DNA of 7,666 nucleotides from assembly GCA_003645915.1 (NCBI GenBank), contig QNDG01000049.1, forward strand, positions 1 through 7,666, given 5' to 3'. Each line of letters begins with the position of its first letter. Positions within the stretch are counted from its first letter, which is position 1. This DNA is from Candidatus Zhuqueibacterota bacterium. GTDB taxonomy: Bacteria; Zhuqueibacterota; QNDG01. The notes beneath the pieces were generated by a model. It saw only the letters and a list, made by a program, of their open reading frames with translations. It was not told the DNA's origin and did not search any database. The position numbers and the translations under genes were made by a program. Below, one piece after another: positions 1 through 6,621 of the stretch.

Positions 1-478
1 AAACATTAAGCGAATTTTTATATCCAAGCATTGGTATCTCTATAATTTCATCAGAAATCTCCAGTATTTCTCTTGAAACTCCGAGTGCTTCATTACCCAT
101 AACAAGAGCACAAGGTGTATCAAATTGAACGTTCCATAAAACCTTGCTCTGATTTGTTGTTTCCATGGAATATATTTTGTATCCGCTGTTTTTCAATTCC
201 TGTACAGCTTCCACAGAATTAATATTGTACTCCACAGGTACGTACGGCAGGGCTCCCATACTTGTTTTTTCAAGTTTTTTATGAGGTGGATGAGCAGTAA
301 TTCCACAGCAGATTACTTTTTCAATAAGAGCTGAATCTGCTATACGAAAAATGGATCCTACATTAAATGCACTTCGCAGATTTTCAAGTACAGCCACAAG
401 AGGGAACCTTTTTATTTGTTCCCATTCATCTCTTGTCAGATGAGAGTCAAAAGATCTGACTGAAAGTTTTTTCTCCAT
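1..478 (-). CDS. TrmH/SpoU-family RNA 2'-O-methyltransferase (C-terminus cut by window edge)
   Basis: Predicted SAM-dependent methyltransferase of the SpoU/TrmH (SPOUT) class, which methylates the 2'-OH of a ribose in tRNA or rRNA in the cytoplasm. The visible 159 residues carry all three SpoU motifs. Motif 1 is ENLRSAFNVGSIFRIAD (about residues 32-48), including the expected catalytic Arg (R45). Motif 2 is LVMGNEALGVS (125-135). Motif 3 begins IPMLGYKNSLNV (148-159), at the window edge. Stand-alone members of this short TrmH-like group are about 170-180 residues, so only about 15-20 residues should be missing. There is no N-terminal substrate-binding extension of the RlmB type. The ATG lies 1 base after the stop of the upstream acyltransferase gene, and an AGGA at 485..488 inside that gene gives a 6-base spacing, so the two are probably translationally coupled. 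The exact RNA target cannot be read from the sequence. Confidence 0.9.
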   Translation of the reverse strand, partial: MEKKLSVRSFDSHLTRDEWEQIKRFPLVAVLENLRSAFNVGSIFRIADSALIEKVICCGITAHPPHKKLEKTSMGALPYVPVEYNINSVEAVQELKNSGYKIYSMETTNQSKVLWNVQFDTPCALVMGNEALGVSREILEISDEIIEIPMLGYKNSLNV

Positions 479-479
479 T

Positions 480-1157
480 TCATTTCCTGAAACTGCTTAT
501 AAATTTATCCGCTTTTTCCGTATAATTCATAAGTATTAAATCAAGGTCAGAAGAAGTAAAATTTTTATCGGGCCAGACAGGTTCGCACATTTTTACATAA
601 CATCTGCTGAAAGGCTTTGGCAGTTGATATTTACACCATGTACTATCTATTATCCATTTTTTCTCCGAAGAAGCAACAACAGGAATAATAGGATAGTTAA
701 GTTTTCTGGATAGAAAAACAATACCCGGCTTTGATTTAAAAATCGGACCTGAAGGGCCGTCAACAGCAAAGCCTGCTGCGAACCCCTTTAAAATATCATT
801 TTTCATTAAAAGCAGAGCCTGTGCTCCTTTTCGTTTACTTGAGCCCCGAACAATTCTGTATCCGAATCTTTTCAGAATTTTTGTCTGTATCTCTCCTGCC
901 CAGCTTAGATCAGCCATTAAAATTATGTGCCATGATCCGAAACTCGGCACAAGAAGAAACTGCCTGCCGTGCCAGAATCCCATAAGAACTTTTGATCTGT
1001 CCAGTTTTAAAAATTCGGGATCAAAATCAAGTCTTACTTTAAGCGTTGAAAAATATAATTTTATTATAACCCATAACAAAAACGCGGCAAAATCGGTAAA
1101 TCCCTCTGAATAGGTAATTCTTCTTCGGAAATTCTTTAATCGTTGTTTTATTTTCAT
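480..1157 (-). CDS. DUF374 family protein, lysophospholipid acyltransferase-like
   Basis: Predicted membrane-associated acyltransferase-like protein of the DUF374 family, part of the LPLAT superfamily that moves acyl chains onto lipid or lipid A-type acceptors. The 225 residues match the usual family length. A hydrophobic segment (about residues 22-38) probably anchors it to the inner membrane. The WHGRQFLL block (62-69) holds the family's conserved His, H63. RIVRGSS (101-107) and AVDGPSGP (131-138), followed by a KPG block (143-145), are the other signature blocks, as is the LPKPFSR stretch (179-185). ATG at 1157 was chosen because it leaves 10 bases after the preceding stop. Earlier in-frame starts (TTG at 1184, ATG at 1178) would overlap that gene and have no Shine-Dalgarno sequence. 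The site before 1157 is itself weak. It sits between an outer-membrane protein gene and an RNA methyltransferase gene. Substrate unknown. Confidence 0.87.
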   Translation of the reverse strand: MKIKQRLKNFRRRITYSEGFTDFAAFLLWVIIKLYFSTLKVRLDFDPEFLKLDRSKVLMGFWHGRQFLLVPSFGSWHIILMADLSWAGEIQTKILKRFGYRIVRGSSKRKGAQALLLMKNDILKGFAAGFAVDGPSGPIFKSKPGIVFLSRKLNYPIIPVVASSEKKWIIDSTWCKYQLPKPFSRCYVKMCEPVWPDKNFTSSDLDLILMNYTEKADKFISSFRK

Positions 1158-1167
1158 ATTCTGGTTT

Positions 1168-1719
1168 TTAAAAAACATAACCAAAGGTTATTGTAAGCAC
1201 CTGGGGCATTGGCTCCGGATGAAAAAGAAGGTGCCATTTGATTTCAAAAATTGTATTTGCATGTAAGCCTGATTTTATATTGGAAAGTCCCAAACAAATT
1301 CCCGCTGTATTCAGGTTGTCGCTCATATCTTCCCAGGTCTGAGAAAGAGAATATTCGGAAATACCGAGAATTACGGAAGATCTGTTCATCGGAGAATAAC
1401 GCAGAGAATATCCAAGATCAATACCTGTCCACAGAAGGTTAAATTTAAATTTTTTAGACTGACTGATAGCTGAACCCAGATCAAAAGAATAAAGACCGTT
1501 ACCGTGCACCTGGATAATTATCCTTCTGAATACCGGGACAGAAGCCAGCAATCCTCCTGTAACTGAAAAAGGAGATGTCCTGCTTACGCTTGTAACAGGT
1601 ATCTTCGGAAGACCTATACCCAAAAAAACTGAAGGCCTTATCTGACTGTAGATTGTAGTTGACAGTAAGATTAAGAAAAAAGACAGATGTTTAATAATTT
1701 TATATTGTAAGTTTTTCAT
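1168..1719 (-). CDS. Small predicted outer-membrane beta-barrel protein, exported, function unknown
   Basis: I do not recognise a named family. The 183-residue product starts with a Sec signal peptide: basic residues near the start, a hydrophobic core (about 12-22) and a probable cut after the TTIYS stretch, just before Q26. The mature part is a run of alternating short strands rich in aromatic and small residues. It ends in VLTITFGYVF, a C-terminal Phe strand typical of proteins inserted by the BAM machinery. There are no cysteines positioned for a lipoprotein. The ATG is only 16 bases below a long hairpin that follows the tRNA gene and has no clear Shine-Dalgarno sequence. The gene therefore either depends on read-through from the tRNA promoter or has an unseen promoter. 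It is closely followed by the DUF374 gene. That arrangement suggests a shared transcript, not a shared function. Confidence 0.75.
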   Translation of the reverse strand: MKNLQYKIIKHLSFFLILLSTTIYSQIRPSVFLGIGLPKIPVTSVSRTSPFSVTGGLLASVPVFRRIIIQVHGNGLYSFDLGSAISQSKKFKFNLLWTGIDLGYSLRYSPMNRSSVILGISEYSLSQTWEDMSDNLNTAGICLGLSNIKSGLHANTIFEIKWHLLFHPEPMPQVLTITFGYVF

Positions 1720-1735
1720 TATCAGTTTACAGAAA

Positions 1736-1767
1736 TAAGCACAAGGAGCATGTGCTCCTTGTGCTTA
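1736..1767 (-). terminator. Perfect 14-bp hairpin after tRNA-Pro, probable terminator or processing stem
   Basis: Positions 1736..1749 and 1754..1767 are exact reverse complements, with a 4-base loop at 1750..1753. On the minus strand the stem begins one base after the tRNA discriminator base and is followed by TTTCT, a short U tract. It fits a rho-independent terminator or 3'-end processing stem for the tRNA. The U tract is weak and a gene starts 16 bases further on, so partial read-through is plausible. Confidence 0.65.
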
Positions 1768-1768
1768 G

Positions 1769-1843
1769 TCGGGGCGCGGAGATTTGAACTCCGGACCTCA
1801 TGACCCCCAGTCATGCGCGCTAACCGGGCTGCGCTACGCCCCG
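1769..1843 (-). tRNA. tRNA-Pro (anticodon GGG)
   Basis: Complete 75-nt cloverleaf on the minus strand. The acceptor stem pairs CGGGGCG with CGCCCCG. The D stem is GCGC/GCGC around an AGCCCGGTTA loop. The anticodon stem is CATGA/TCATG around the loop CTGGGGG, giving anticodon GGG with G at position 37, as expected for proline tRNAs. The T arm is CGGAG/CTCCG around TTCAAAT. The discriminator is A. The next bases are CTA, not CCA, so the 3' CCA must be added by tRNA nucleotidyltransferase. The tRNA reads codon CCC and, through wobble, CCU. It stands alone between two protein genes. Confidence 0.97.
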
Positions 1844-1860
1844 TTTTTAAGTCTTGTTAA

Positions 1861-1887
1861 AGTATAAAAAATGTTACTTATTGTCAA
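1861..1887 (-). promoter_or_regulatory. Sigma-70-type promoter for tRNA-Pro
   Basis: On the minus strand a perfect TTGACA (1882..1887) lies upstream of TATACT (1861..1866). The spacer is 15 bases, shorter than the usual 17; an overlapping TACTTT gives 17. The -10 box ends 17 bases before the tRNA 5' end, leaving a leader of about 10 bases for RNase P to remove. It may also feed the three genes beyond the tRNA. Confidence 0.7.
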
Positions 1888-1951
1888 GAGGAAATTGTCA
1901 TACCTGCAAGTATTTAAGCGAATTATATCGGATAATTTATTAATTATTCCA

Positions 1952-1980
1952 TTCACTCATACGGTTTTCCAATAAGTGAA
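1952..1980 (-). terminator. Hairpin just after the ferredoxin-substrate-binding fusion gene
   Basis: Six bases after the stop codon, the minus strand reads TTCACTTAT, then a GG-AAAA-CC apical hairpin with a small internal loop, then ATGAGTGAA. The outer arms give nine pairs, one of them G-U. The sequence that follows is AU-rich but has no clean run of U. This is a probable transcription stop or 3' stabilising stem for the two-gene unit above it, and less certain than a canonical terminator. Confidence 0.45.
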
Positions 1981-1986
1981 AAATAA

Positions 1987-3876
1987 TTACTCTAACATAA
2001 ACATATCATAAAATTCATCATCAACCCCTCCTTCGACAATATTTTCTTTTGTCAGAACTTCAAAATAATCCTTGATCTTGGAAACTAACTTTTCTCCGCT
2101 TAAATAATCAAAATTAACCCTGTTTAAAAACACCTCTATTCTGTCAACCGGCTGCCTCATCATATCGAAAGAGAGTTTTGCAGCTTCCTGCCTGTTTGCA
2201 TTAACCCATTCTATTGCGCTTTTTAATTCTTCAAGAACTACTTTAACGAGCTGAGGATTTTTTCTTACAAACTCTCCCTTAAAAACGATACCTGCATTAG
2301 GGAAGCTTCCGAAGCCCGGATTAGCCTTATTCCATATCTCATTAAAAGAAATAACAGAAATCTCTTGTCCCCTGTCCTGCATTATTTTGATTGCATAACT
2401 TGCTTCAGGTTCTCGCAGAATTGCAGTATCTGCTTTGCCGCTCACAAAATCCACATATATTTCTTCAGGCCTTCCGAACGGTTCTCCGTAAACAAAATTA
2501 AAATCTTCAGGATTCAACCCTGAGGCTTTAATCAGATATTTGGTGATTTTTGTCGGAGGAGCCTCACCGAAAAGAGGAGTATGAATATCATGGCCGATTA
2601 TATCTTTTAAGGTTTCTGCTTTATAGCGCGTAAGAAGAACAAAATTATCCCAGACAAAAAGTGCAGGTATTTTTACATCAAAACGCTGGATTTTCATTGT
2701 TGTTAAAAGCGCTGAAAAACTTATATCAGCTCTTCCGCTGGTAATCCAAGCAAGATGTTTTTCCGTTTCTTCCCATACTTTTAATTCTTTGATATTTACG
2801 GCCTTACGTACAGCTTTTGACTGAAGCAGTCTCATAATTACAGGATAAGCCACTGGCGTTGCAGATTGGATTACTACATCTGTTTTTTCCGAAGAGCCTT
2901 TATCTTCTGTGTCTGGTGTTTTGTAAAAATATATCCTGTATTCATCATTGGAATAAGCTTCAGTATGATGCTCAAAACCCATTTCTGAAAGCATATTAAT
3001 AAGCGGATACGGTTCAAAACGCTGGATCAGTGTAAAGCCGTCATCTTCTTTTGTCTCATATGCTTTCTTAATAATTATATCAAACGGATCACTGGTCATA
3101 CTGCGTACATCCAATTTATCAAAATGCTCCTTTCTTTCCTTCCAGGTTCCCGGAGATTTTGTTTCAGGATTATGAATTGAAACTCTGAACTCCTTTGATT
3201 TCTCTATGTTCTGAACAAATCCCAGACCTGCCGCAGTTTTTACAATCTCAACAGGTTCATTAACAGAAATTATTACGATATTTTCACCTTCTCCCAGTTT
3301 GGATATCTTTTCTACAATCTCTTTTACTGTATCGGAATTATAAATATAACGTTCGTTTGACTCTTCCCAGGTTATTGGTACGCTATAAGACATAATATCA
3401 ACTGTTTCTCTTTCTTTTATACATTCAGGCGCAATTCTCTGCAGTTCTTCAATTGTTCCAAGAGCGCTGTTAAGAACGTGTAGTATTTCACATACAGATA
3501 CGCCTGTAACATTGGCTGCATCATTAAATGTGGCAAATCTGGCCAGTGTATTGTACATTACAGGATTTAAAAGCCTGTTGAATTTTTCTGAAAAACCTGT
3601 TAAAACAGGTTTCAGTTGAGGATACTTATCCAAAGTCTCCTTAACATTCGAACTTGCAAGAACCGGGGATTTGTCCTTTCTCACCTCAACACTTTCTGTC
3701 TCAATTGCGCCAACAGGACATATTTCCATAGCCTGTCTGCATTCCTGCTCTTCTTTCTGATTTTCCGGCTGTTTTTTCACAAACGCTTTTTTGTCAGATA
3801 TTTTAAAATTATCCTGTGCAACCTCAACACAGGCATGGCACCCTATACACTCATCACTTACTTTATAAATTTTCAT
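1987..3876 (-). CDS. Ferredoxin-DUF1858-DUF2249 protein fused to an SsuA/NMT1-type substrate-binding domain
   Basis: A 629-residue predicted cytoplasmic protein with an unusual domain order. Residues 1-60 form a single-cluster ferredoxin: C10, C13 and C16 in CIGCHAC, and C53 before PVGAI, would bind one 4Fe-4S cluster. Residues about 78-140 match DUF1858 (LDKYPQLKPVL, NPVMYNTLARFATF). Residues about 160-240 look like a degenerate DUF2249. Residues about 254-320 are a clear DUF2249 (KLDVRSM, FEPYPLINMLSEMGFEH). Residues about 331-600 resemble substrate-binding proteins of nitrate, sulfonate and thiamine-precursor ABC importers, with GRADISF (381-387) and GKADTAILREPEASYA (480-495). No signal peptide is present and no permease or ATPase gene is nearby, so a sensor or redox-linked ligand binder seems likelier than an importer. 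ATG at 3876 was chosen because GGGAGG lies upstream and the ferredoxin starts there; a TTG at 3918 overlaps the previous gene. Ligand and partner unknown. Confidence 0.85.
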   Translation of the reverse strand: MKIYKVSDECIGCHACVEVAQDNFKISDKKAFVKKQPENQKEEQECRQAMEICPVGAIETESVEVRKDKSPVLASSNVKETLDKYPQLKPVLTGFSEKFNRLLNPVMYNTLARFATFNDAANVTGVSVCEILHVLNSALGTIEELQRIAPECIKERETVDIMSYSVPITWEESNERYIYNSDTVKEIVEKISKLGEGENIVIISVNEPVEIVKTAAGLGFVQNIEKSKEFRVSIHNPETKSPGTWKERKEHFDKLDVRSMTSDPFDIIIKKAYETKEDDGFTLIQRFEPYPLINMLSEMGFEHHTEAYSNDEYRIYFYKTPDTEDKGSSEKTDVVIQSATPVAYPVIMRLLQSKAVRKAVNIKELKVWEETEKHLAWITSGRADISFSALLTTMKIQRFDVKIPALFVWDNFVLLTRYKAETLKDIIGHDIHTPLFGEAPPTKITKYLIKASGLNPEDFNFVYGEPFGRPEEIYVDFVSGKADTAILREPEASYAIKIMQDRGQEISVISFNEIWNKANPGFGSFPNAGIVFKGEFVRKNPQLVKVVLEELKSAIEWVNANRQEAAKLSFDMMRQPVDRIEVFLNRVNFDYLSGEKLVSKIKDYFEVLTKENIVEGGVDDEFYDMFMLE

Positions 3877-3888
3877 AGTTGCAATATT

Positions 3889-3894
3889 CCTCCC
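3889..3894 (-). promoter_or_regulatory. Shine-Dalgarno sequence that decides the fusion protein start
   Basis: GGGAGG on the minus strand lies 12 bases before ATG 3876. The spacing is a little long, but this is the only strong site near the gene's beginning and it falls in the 31-base gap after the DUF438 gene. It supports ATG 3876 over the in-frame TTG at 3918. Confidence 0.6.
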
Positions 3895-3907
3895 AATGTA
3901 AACATTC

Positions 3908-5095
3908 TTACCAATCAAGCAGTCTTTTCTGTCCTTTAAGTTTTTTAATGTCCGATATCTCCTGTGTTACTTCAAGCACTCCCCTGTAATTTTTTCCTCT
4001 GTCTCTTACTGCAAAATATTTTATAAGCACAAATTTATTACCAAGCTCTAACCAGAAAGAAGCAGAATCTTTTTCACCTTTTCTGAATGATTCAATTATT
4101 TTATTTACAATATCCACGCTCTCATGAGGATGGCAGTTTTGGACCTTTCTTCCGATTATACCAACAGTTCTTGGAAACACTCTCGTTTCAGGATCGGAAA
4201 AATATTTTACAGTATCATTCTCATCTACAAAAGTAATATCCACAGGCAAGTGCCTGAAAACAAGCTCAAGCTGTTCCAGGGTCAACTCTCCCGTGCTTAG
4301 TTTTATTATTCTTTTATTATGGCGAGTATCTTCCTTCTGTTCTTTAATAATTTTTGTATCAGCATACAAAAGATCAAATTCTTTAACCTGGTAAAGCATT
4401 CTATCCATAACTTCTTTATTTACAGTAGAATACATTACAGGAAACAGTACCTTCTCTTCCCGGAAGATAATTGTATTAACGTTAAAATATACCTTACTGA
4501 TAAGTTTATTCAGCAAATCTATGTTAATTGTATCTGATTTCAATATTTTCAGAATCTTTTTTATATTTCTCCTGATATCGTCATGAAAAGACCACATAAG
4601 TTTAATGCACTGATAATTATTCCACAGCTTTTCGAGCTCGGGAAAGAGAATATTCTCTTTTACAGTATAATGAACCGTAAATTCCGATATTTTTTCAAAC
4701 CCCTTAACAAGTTCTGTTTTTACTTCTGCATCAATCTCTTTATTTATTTTCTTAATATATTCCTTTAAATTCTCAAGTTGTTGTTCAACTCCTCTGTTAT
4801 CCTTAACCAACAAATACATTATTGATTCGGAATCATAGCTGATTTCAGGATAATTTGAGAACTGTGTGTACAGTATATTAAAAAGCTTGTTCGATGCGCT
4901 TTTAATCTTTTCTATGTCTATTGATCTTTCAAACAAAGAATCAAAAACAGGTAAAATATCAGAAGGGTTAAAAGAAGTTTCTAAGATATTATACTTATTA
5001 AGCAATTCTTTACCGTGTTTGCCCTCAATCAATCCAAGCATATAATCAGTTAAAATTTGAACCCTGCGTTTACTTTTTTCTGATATTCCTGACAT
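3908..5095 (-). CDS. DUF438-hemerythrin-PAS domain protein
   Basis: A 395-residue soluble protein with the domain order of a known family. Residues about 8-78 are DUF438-like (RRVQILTDYMLGLIEGKHGKE). Residues about 88-245 are a hemerythrin-like four-helix bundle: HYTVKENILFPELEK (142-156), MWSFHDDIRR (167-176) and FREEKVLFPVM (211-221). Residues about 275-390 are the family's C-terminal PAS domain (LPVDITFVDEND, FPRTVGIIGRKVQNCHPHES), ending in the characteristic KRLLDW. Hemerythrin-like domains bind a di-iron centre and are linked to oxygen, nitric oxide and iron-sulfur repair; PAS domains sense small ligands or redox state. No output domain is present. The family's usual HPVHTF-like start of the bundle appears replaced near residues 92-98 (MYLLVKD), so iron binding may be altered; this comparison is from memory. 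ATG 5095 has only a weak AGG upstream. The fusion gene follows after 31 bases, probably in the same operon. Confidence 0.88.
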   Translation of the reverse strand: MSGISEKSKRRVQILTDYMLGLIEGKHGKELLNKYNILETSFNPSDILPVFDSLFERSIDIEKIKSASNKLFNILYTQFSNYPEISYDSESIMYLLVKDNRGVEQQLENLKEYIKKINKEIDAEVKTELVKGFEKISEFTVHYTVKENILFPELEKLWNNYQCIKLMWSFHDDIRRNIKKILKILKSDTINIDLLNKLISKVYFNVNTIIFREEKVLFPVMYSTVNKEVMDRMLYQVKEFDLLYADTKIIKEQKEDTRHNKRIIKLSTGELTLEQLELVFRHLPVDITFVDENDTVKYFSDPETRVFPRTVGIIGRKVQNCHPHESVDIVNKIIESFRKGEKDSASFWLELGNKFVLIKYFAVRDRGKNYRGVLEVTQEISDIKKLKGQKRLLDW

Positions 5096-5097
5096 AA

Positions 5098-5114
5098 TAT
5101 CAACCTGACTGATA
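5098..5114. repeat. Short inverted repeat TATCA-N7-TGATA upstream of the DUF438 gene
   Basis: TATCA (5098..5102) and TGATA (5110..5114) are exact reverse complements separated by 7 bases. The repeat lies in the presumed 5' leader, 2 bases before the start codon. It could be an operator or a small leader stem over the ribosome binding region, or chance in AT-rich DNA. It does not match the FNR/NNR-type TTGAT-N4-ATCAA spacing. Confidence 0.25.
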
Positions 5115-5132
5115 GTAATTACACCTTAATTT

Positions 5133-5160
5133 CTTATATAATTTAATAAAAAATCGGCAA
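5133..5160 (-). promoter_or_regulatory. Possible promoter for the DUF438/fusion operon
   Basis: On the minus strand TTGCCG (5155..5160) is followed after 16 bases by TATAAG (5133..5138), with an overlapping TATATA. Transcription would begin about 30 bases before the DUF438 start codon. The region is very AT-rich, so such boxes arise by chance. The rest of the 249-base gap (5161..5344) shows only AT-rich sequence with short CCGGTT repeats (5302..5307 and 5316..5321) and no convincing terminator. Confidence 0.3.
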
Positions 5161-5344
5161 CTATAAAAATTAAAAATTCATTTACTGCAACCCGTCACAT
5201 TTTTTTGAGATAAATTAAATTTTCACCCGCTGGCAGAAGGCTTATTAATTGAGAAACAGATTAATTTACTACATTCTAATCAATTGTTTACTAAAAATTC
5301 TCCGGTTGATAAATCCCGGTTATATTATAAACTGACAGAAAATT

Positions 5345-6559
5345 TCACTTTTTAATCCGAACCCCTAATCCAAGCCCGATAAACAGGTGAGAAAAATCAG
5401 CATTAAAACTGTTTAAAATTGTACTGCTTTGTGTATGATACGGATTTTTAAAGGGTCCGTATATTCCGGAAGGAATCCATCTGAACTGAACGTTAAAATC
5501 CAGGAATATTCTGCTGTTTTCCGGAAAAGTCAGGACTCCAGCAACCATTAATCCGAATTTATTTTCTTTGTCACTTTCAACTGTTTCTCCTCCCCGCTGC
5601 AGCTCCAATTTTGTTATATTTAAGGCGGGGCCGATTCCAACTGCTGCAATCTGAAGGAATTTATAAAGAATTACAGGACTTATTAAAAACGAATAGTAAT
5701 TCATAAAAATAAATCTGTATGTATCAGTGTTGTAACCGGTTGTATATCCCATTGAATTATTACCTGTAACAAACAACATATCAAATCTCTTTTTTAATTG
5801 AAATCTTATCTGCAGATCCCAGGACATCCCGGTCTGGCCGAAACCGCTTTTTGAATTCGGATGATCAACAGGCCCTCCAAACCAGCCGCCCGGTGATGTC
5901 CCGTCAAATCCGTTATTTATCATTGCTTTTTCAACATCTCCTGCCGGGCCTGGAGAAGTACTCCCAATCGTGAATGACACCTGCCAGAAGAACTTTTTAT
6001 CTCCAGACGAATATTTGTATTTATTTTCTCCGGAGATTTCACTTTTTTTTGATACTGTTCTTTCAGAAAATTTTGCATTATTAAAATCAATTTTAATCCA
6101 TCTATCAGATTTTATTCCGCTTCCTATAACAGCTCCGGCAACAGCACCCAATAGACCGCCGGCTCCCATTCCAATTGCAAAAGCCTGTCCCGGTTTGAAT
6201 ACAAACCATCCAGTCTGATCAGATGCAGCATCAGCAGCCATTACACTACCCAAAATCACACCTGTGCCGGCAGCTCCGATTAATGCACCCTTTGCACAAT
6301 TACTTCTTTTACCCCTGACTACCTCAATATTTAAAATACAACTCCTCGGTATTGCAATTTCCTTATTCCCTGCCAAAAAGAACAGGCTGTCATTATTTAT
6401 CTTATTAAAAATACATGTCACCGGCTCAACAAAATATTTACGGCTTTTGATTCTTACTGTATCACCAGTAAAAATCATATTTGTCTGCGAATTCCCATTC
6501 TTAGGGATAAGCATCCATAAAAACAGTGATAAAACATAAAAGACATTTTTTATCTTCAT
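5345..6559 (-). CDS. Predicted outer-membrane protein: Sm-like segment, glycine zipper, barrel-like C-terminus
   Basis: A 404-residue exported protein. A Sec signal peptide (hydrophobic core about 6-18, probable cut near NGNSQ, residues 21-25) is followed by a small beta-rich segment (about 30-82: GDTVRIKSRKYF, AIPRSCILNIEVVRGKRS). That segment resembles the Sm/SH3-like N-terminus seen before glycine-zipper regions in FCB-group and Gemmatimonadetes proteins. Residues about 91-150 form a double glycine zipper (GALIGAAGTGVILGSVMAAD and GMGAGGLLGAVAGAVIGSG), able to make paired membrane helices. After a polar linker (about 155-190) the remainder is rich in alternating strands, with Gly/Pro/Trp-rich loops near 200-245, and ends in FIGLGLGVRIKK, like a barrel protein. 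There is no lipobox and no known enzymatic motif. ATG 6559 gives the signal peptide; its ribosome site is weak. Spacings of 133 and 249 bases to its neighbours suggest its own transcription unit. Role unknown. Confidence 0.78.
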   Translation of the reverse strand: MKIKNVFYVLSLFLWMLIPKNGNSQTNMIFTGDTVRIKSRKYFVEPVTCIFNKINNDSLFFLAGNKEIAIPRSCILNIEVVRGKRSNCAKGALIGAAGTGVILGSVMAADAASDQTGWFVFKPGQAFAIGMGAGGLLGAVAGAVIGSGIKSDRWIKIDFNNAKFSERTVSKKSEISGENKYKYSSGDKKFFWQVSFTIGSTSPGPAGDVEKAMINNGFDGTSPGGWFGGPVDHPNSKSGFGQTGMSWDLQIRFQLKKRFDMLFVTGNNSMGYTTGYNTDTYRFIFMNYYSFLISPVILYKFLQIAAVGIGPALNITKLELQRGGETVESDKENKFGLMVAGVLTFPENSRIFLDFNVQFRWIPSGIYGPFKNPYHTQSSTILNSFNADFSHLFIGLGLGVRIKK

Positions 6560-6596
6560 TAAAACCAGCCAATTTGATATTAATACATCTGACAGA

Positions 6597-6621
6597 ATTG
6601 ATTATTTTGTATATTGATTAT
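6597..6621. repeat. 9-bp direct repeat with 16-bp period upstream of the outer-membrane gene
   Basis: ATTGATTAT occurs at 6597..6605 and at 6613..6621. The second copy extends into the palindrome TTGATTATCAA (6614..6624). It lies about 40-65 bases before the start codon at 6559, where a promoter or operator would be expected. A regulator site is possible but unproven in such AT-rich DNA. Confidence 0.25.

Noticed and set aside
1158..1184. Longer acyltransferase starting at TTG 1184 or ATG 1178
   Set aside because: The extension overlaps the preceding gene's coding end, has no Shine-Dalgarno sequence and adds residues not needed by the family.
1987..3876. THI5/NMT1 pyrimidine synthase activity for the substrate-binding domain
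   Set aside because: No CCCFC-like motif of the yeast enzyme is visible. Resemblance to the fold alone does not support that reaction.
3877..3918. Longer fusion protein starting at TTG 3918
   Set aside because: It would overlap the DUF438 gene and lacks a ribosome binding site. GGGAGG and the ferredoxin start both point to ATG 3876.
3616..3939. Plus-strand open frame of 107 codons
   Set aside because: It lies opposite the ferredoxin domain, which has clear cluster-binding cysteines. The plus-strand product is a low-complexity hydrophobic shadow without a domain.
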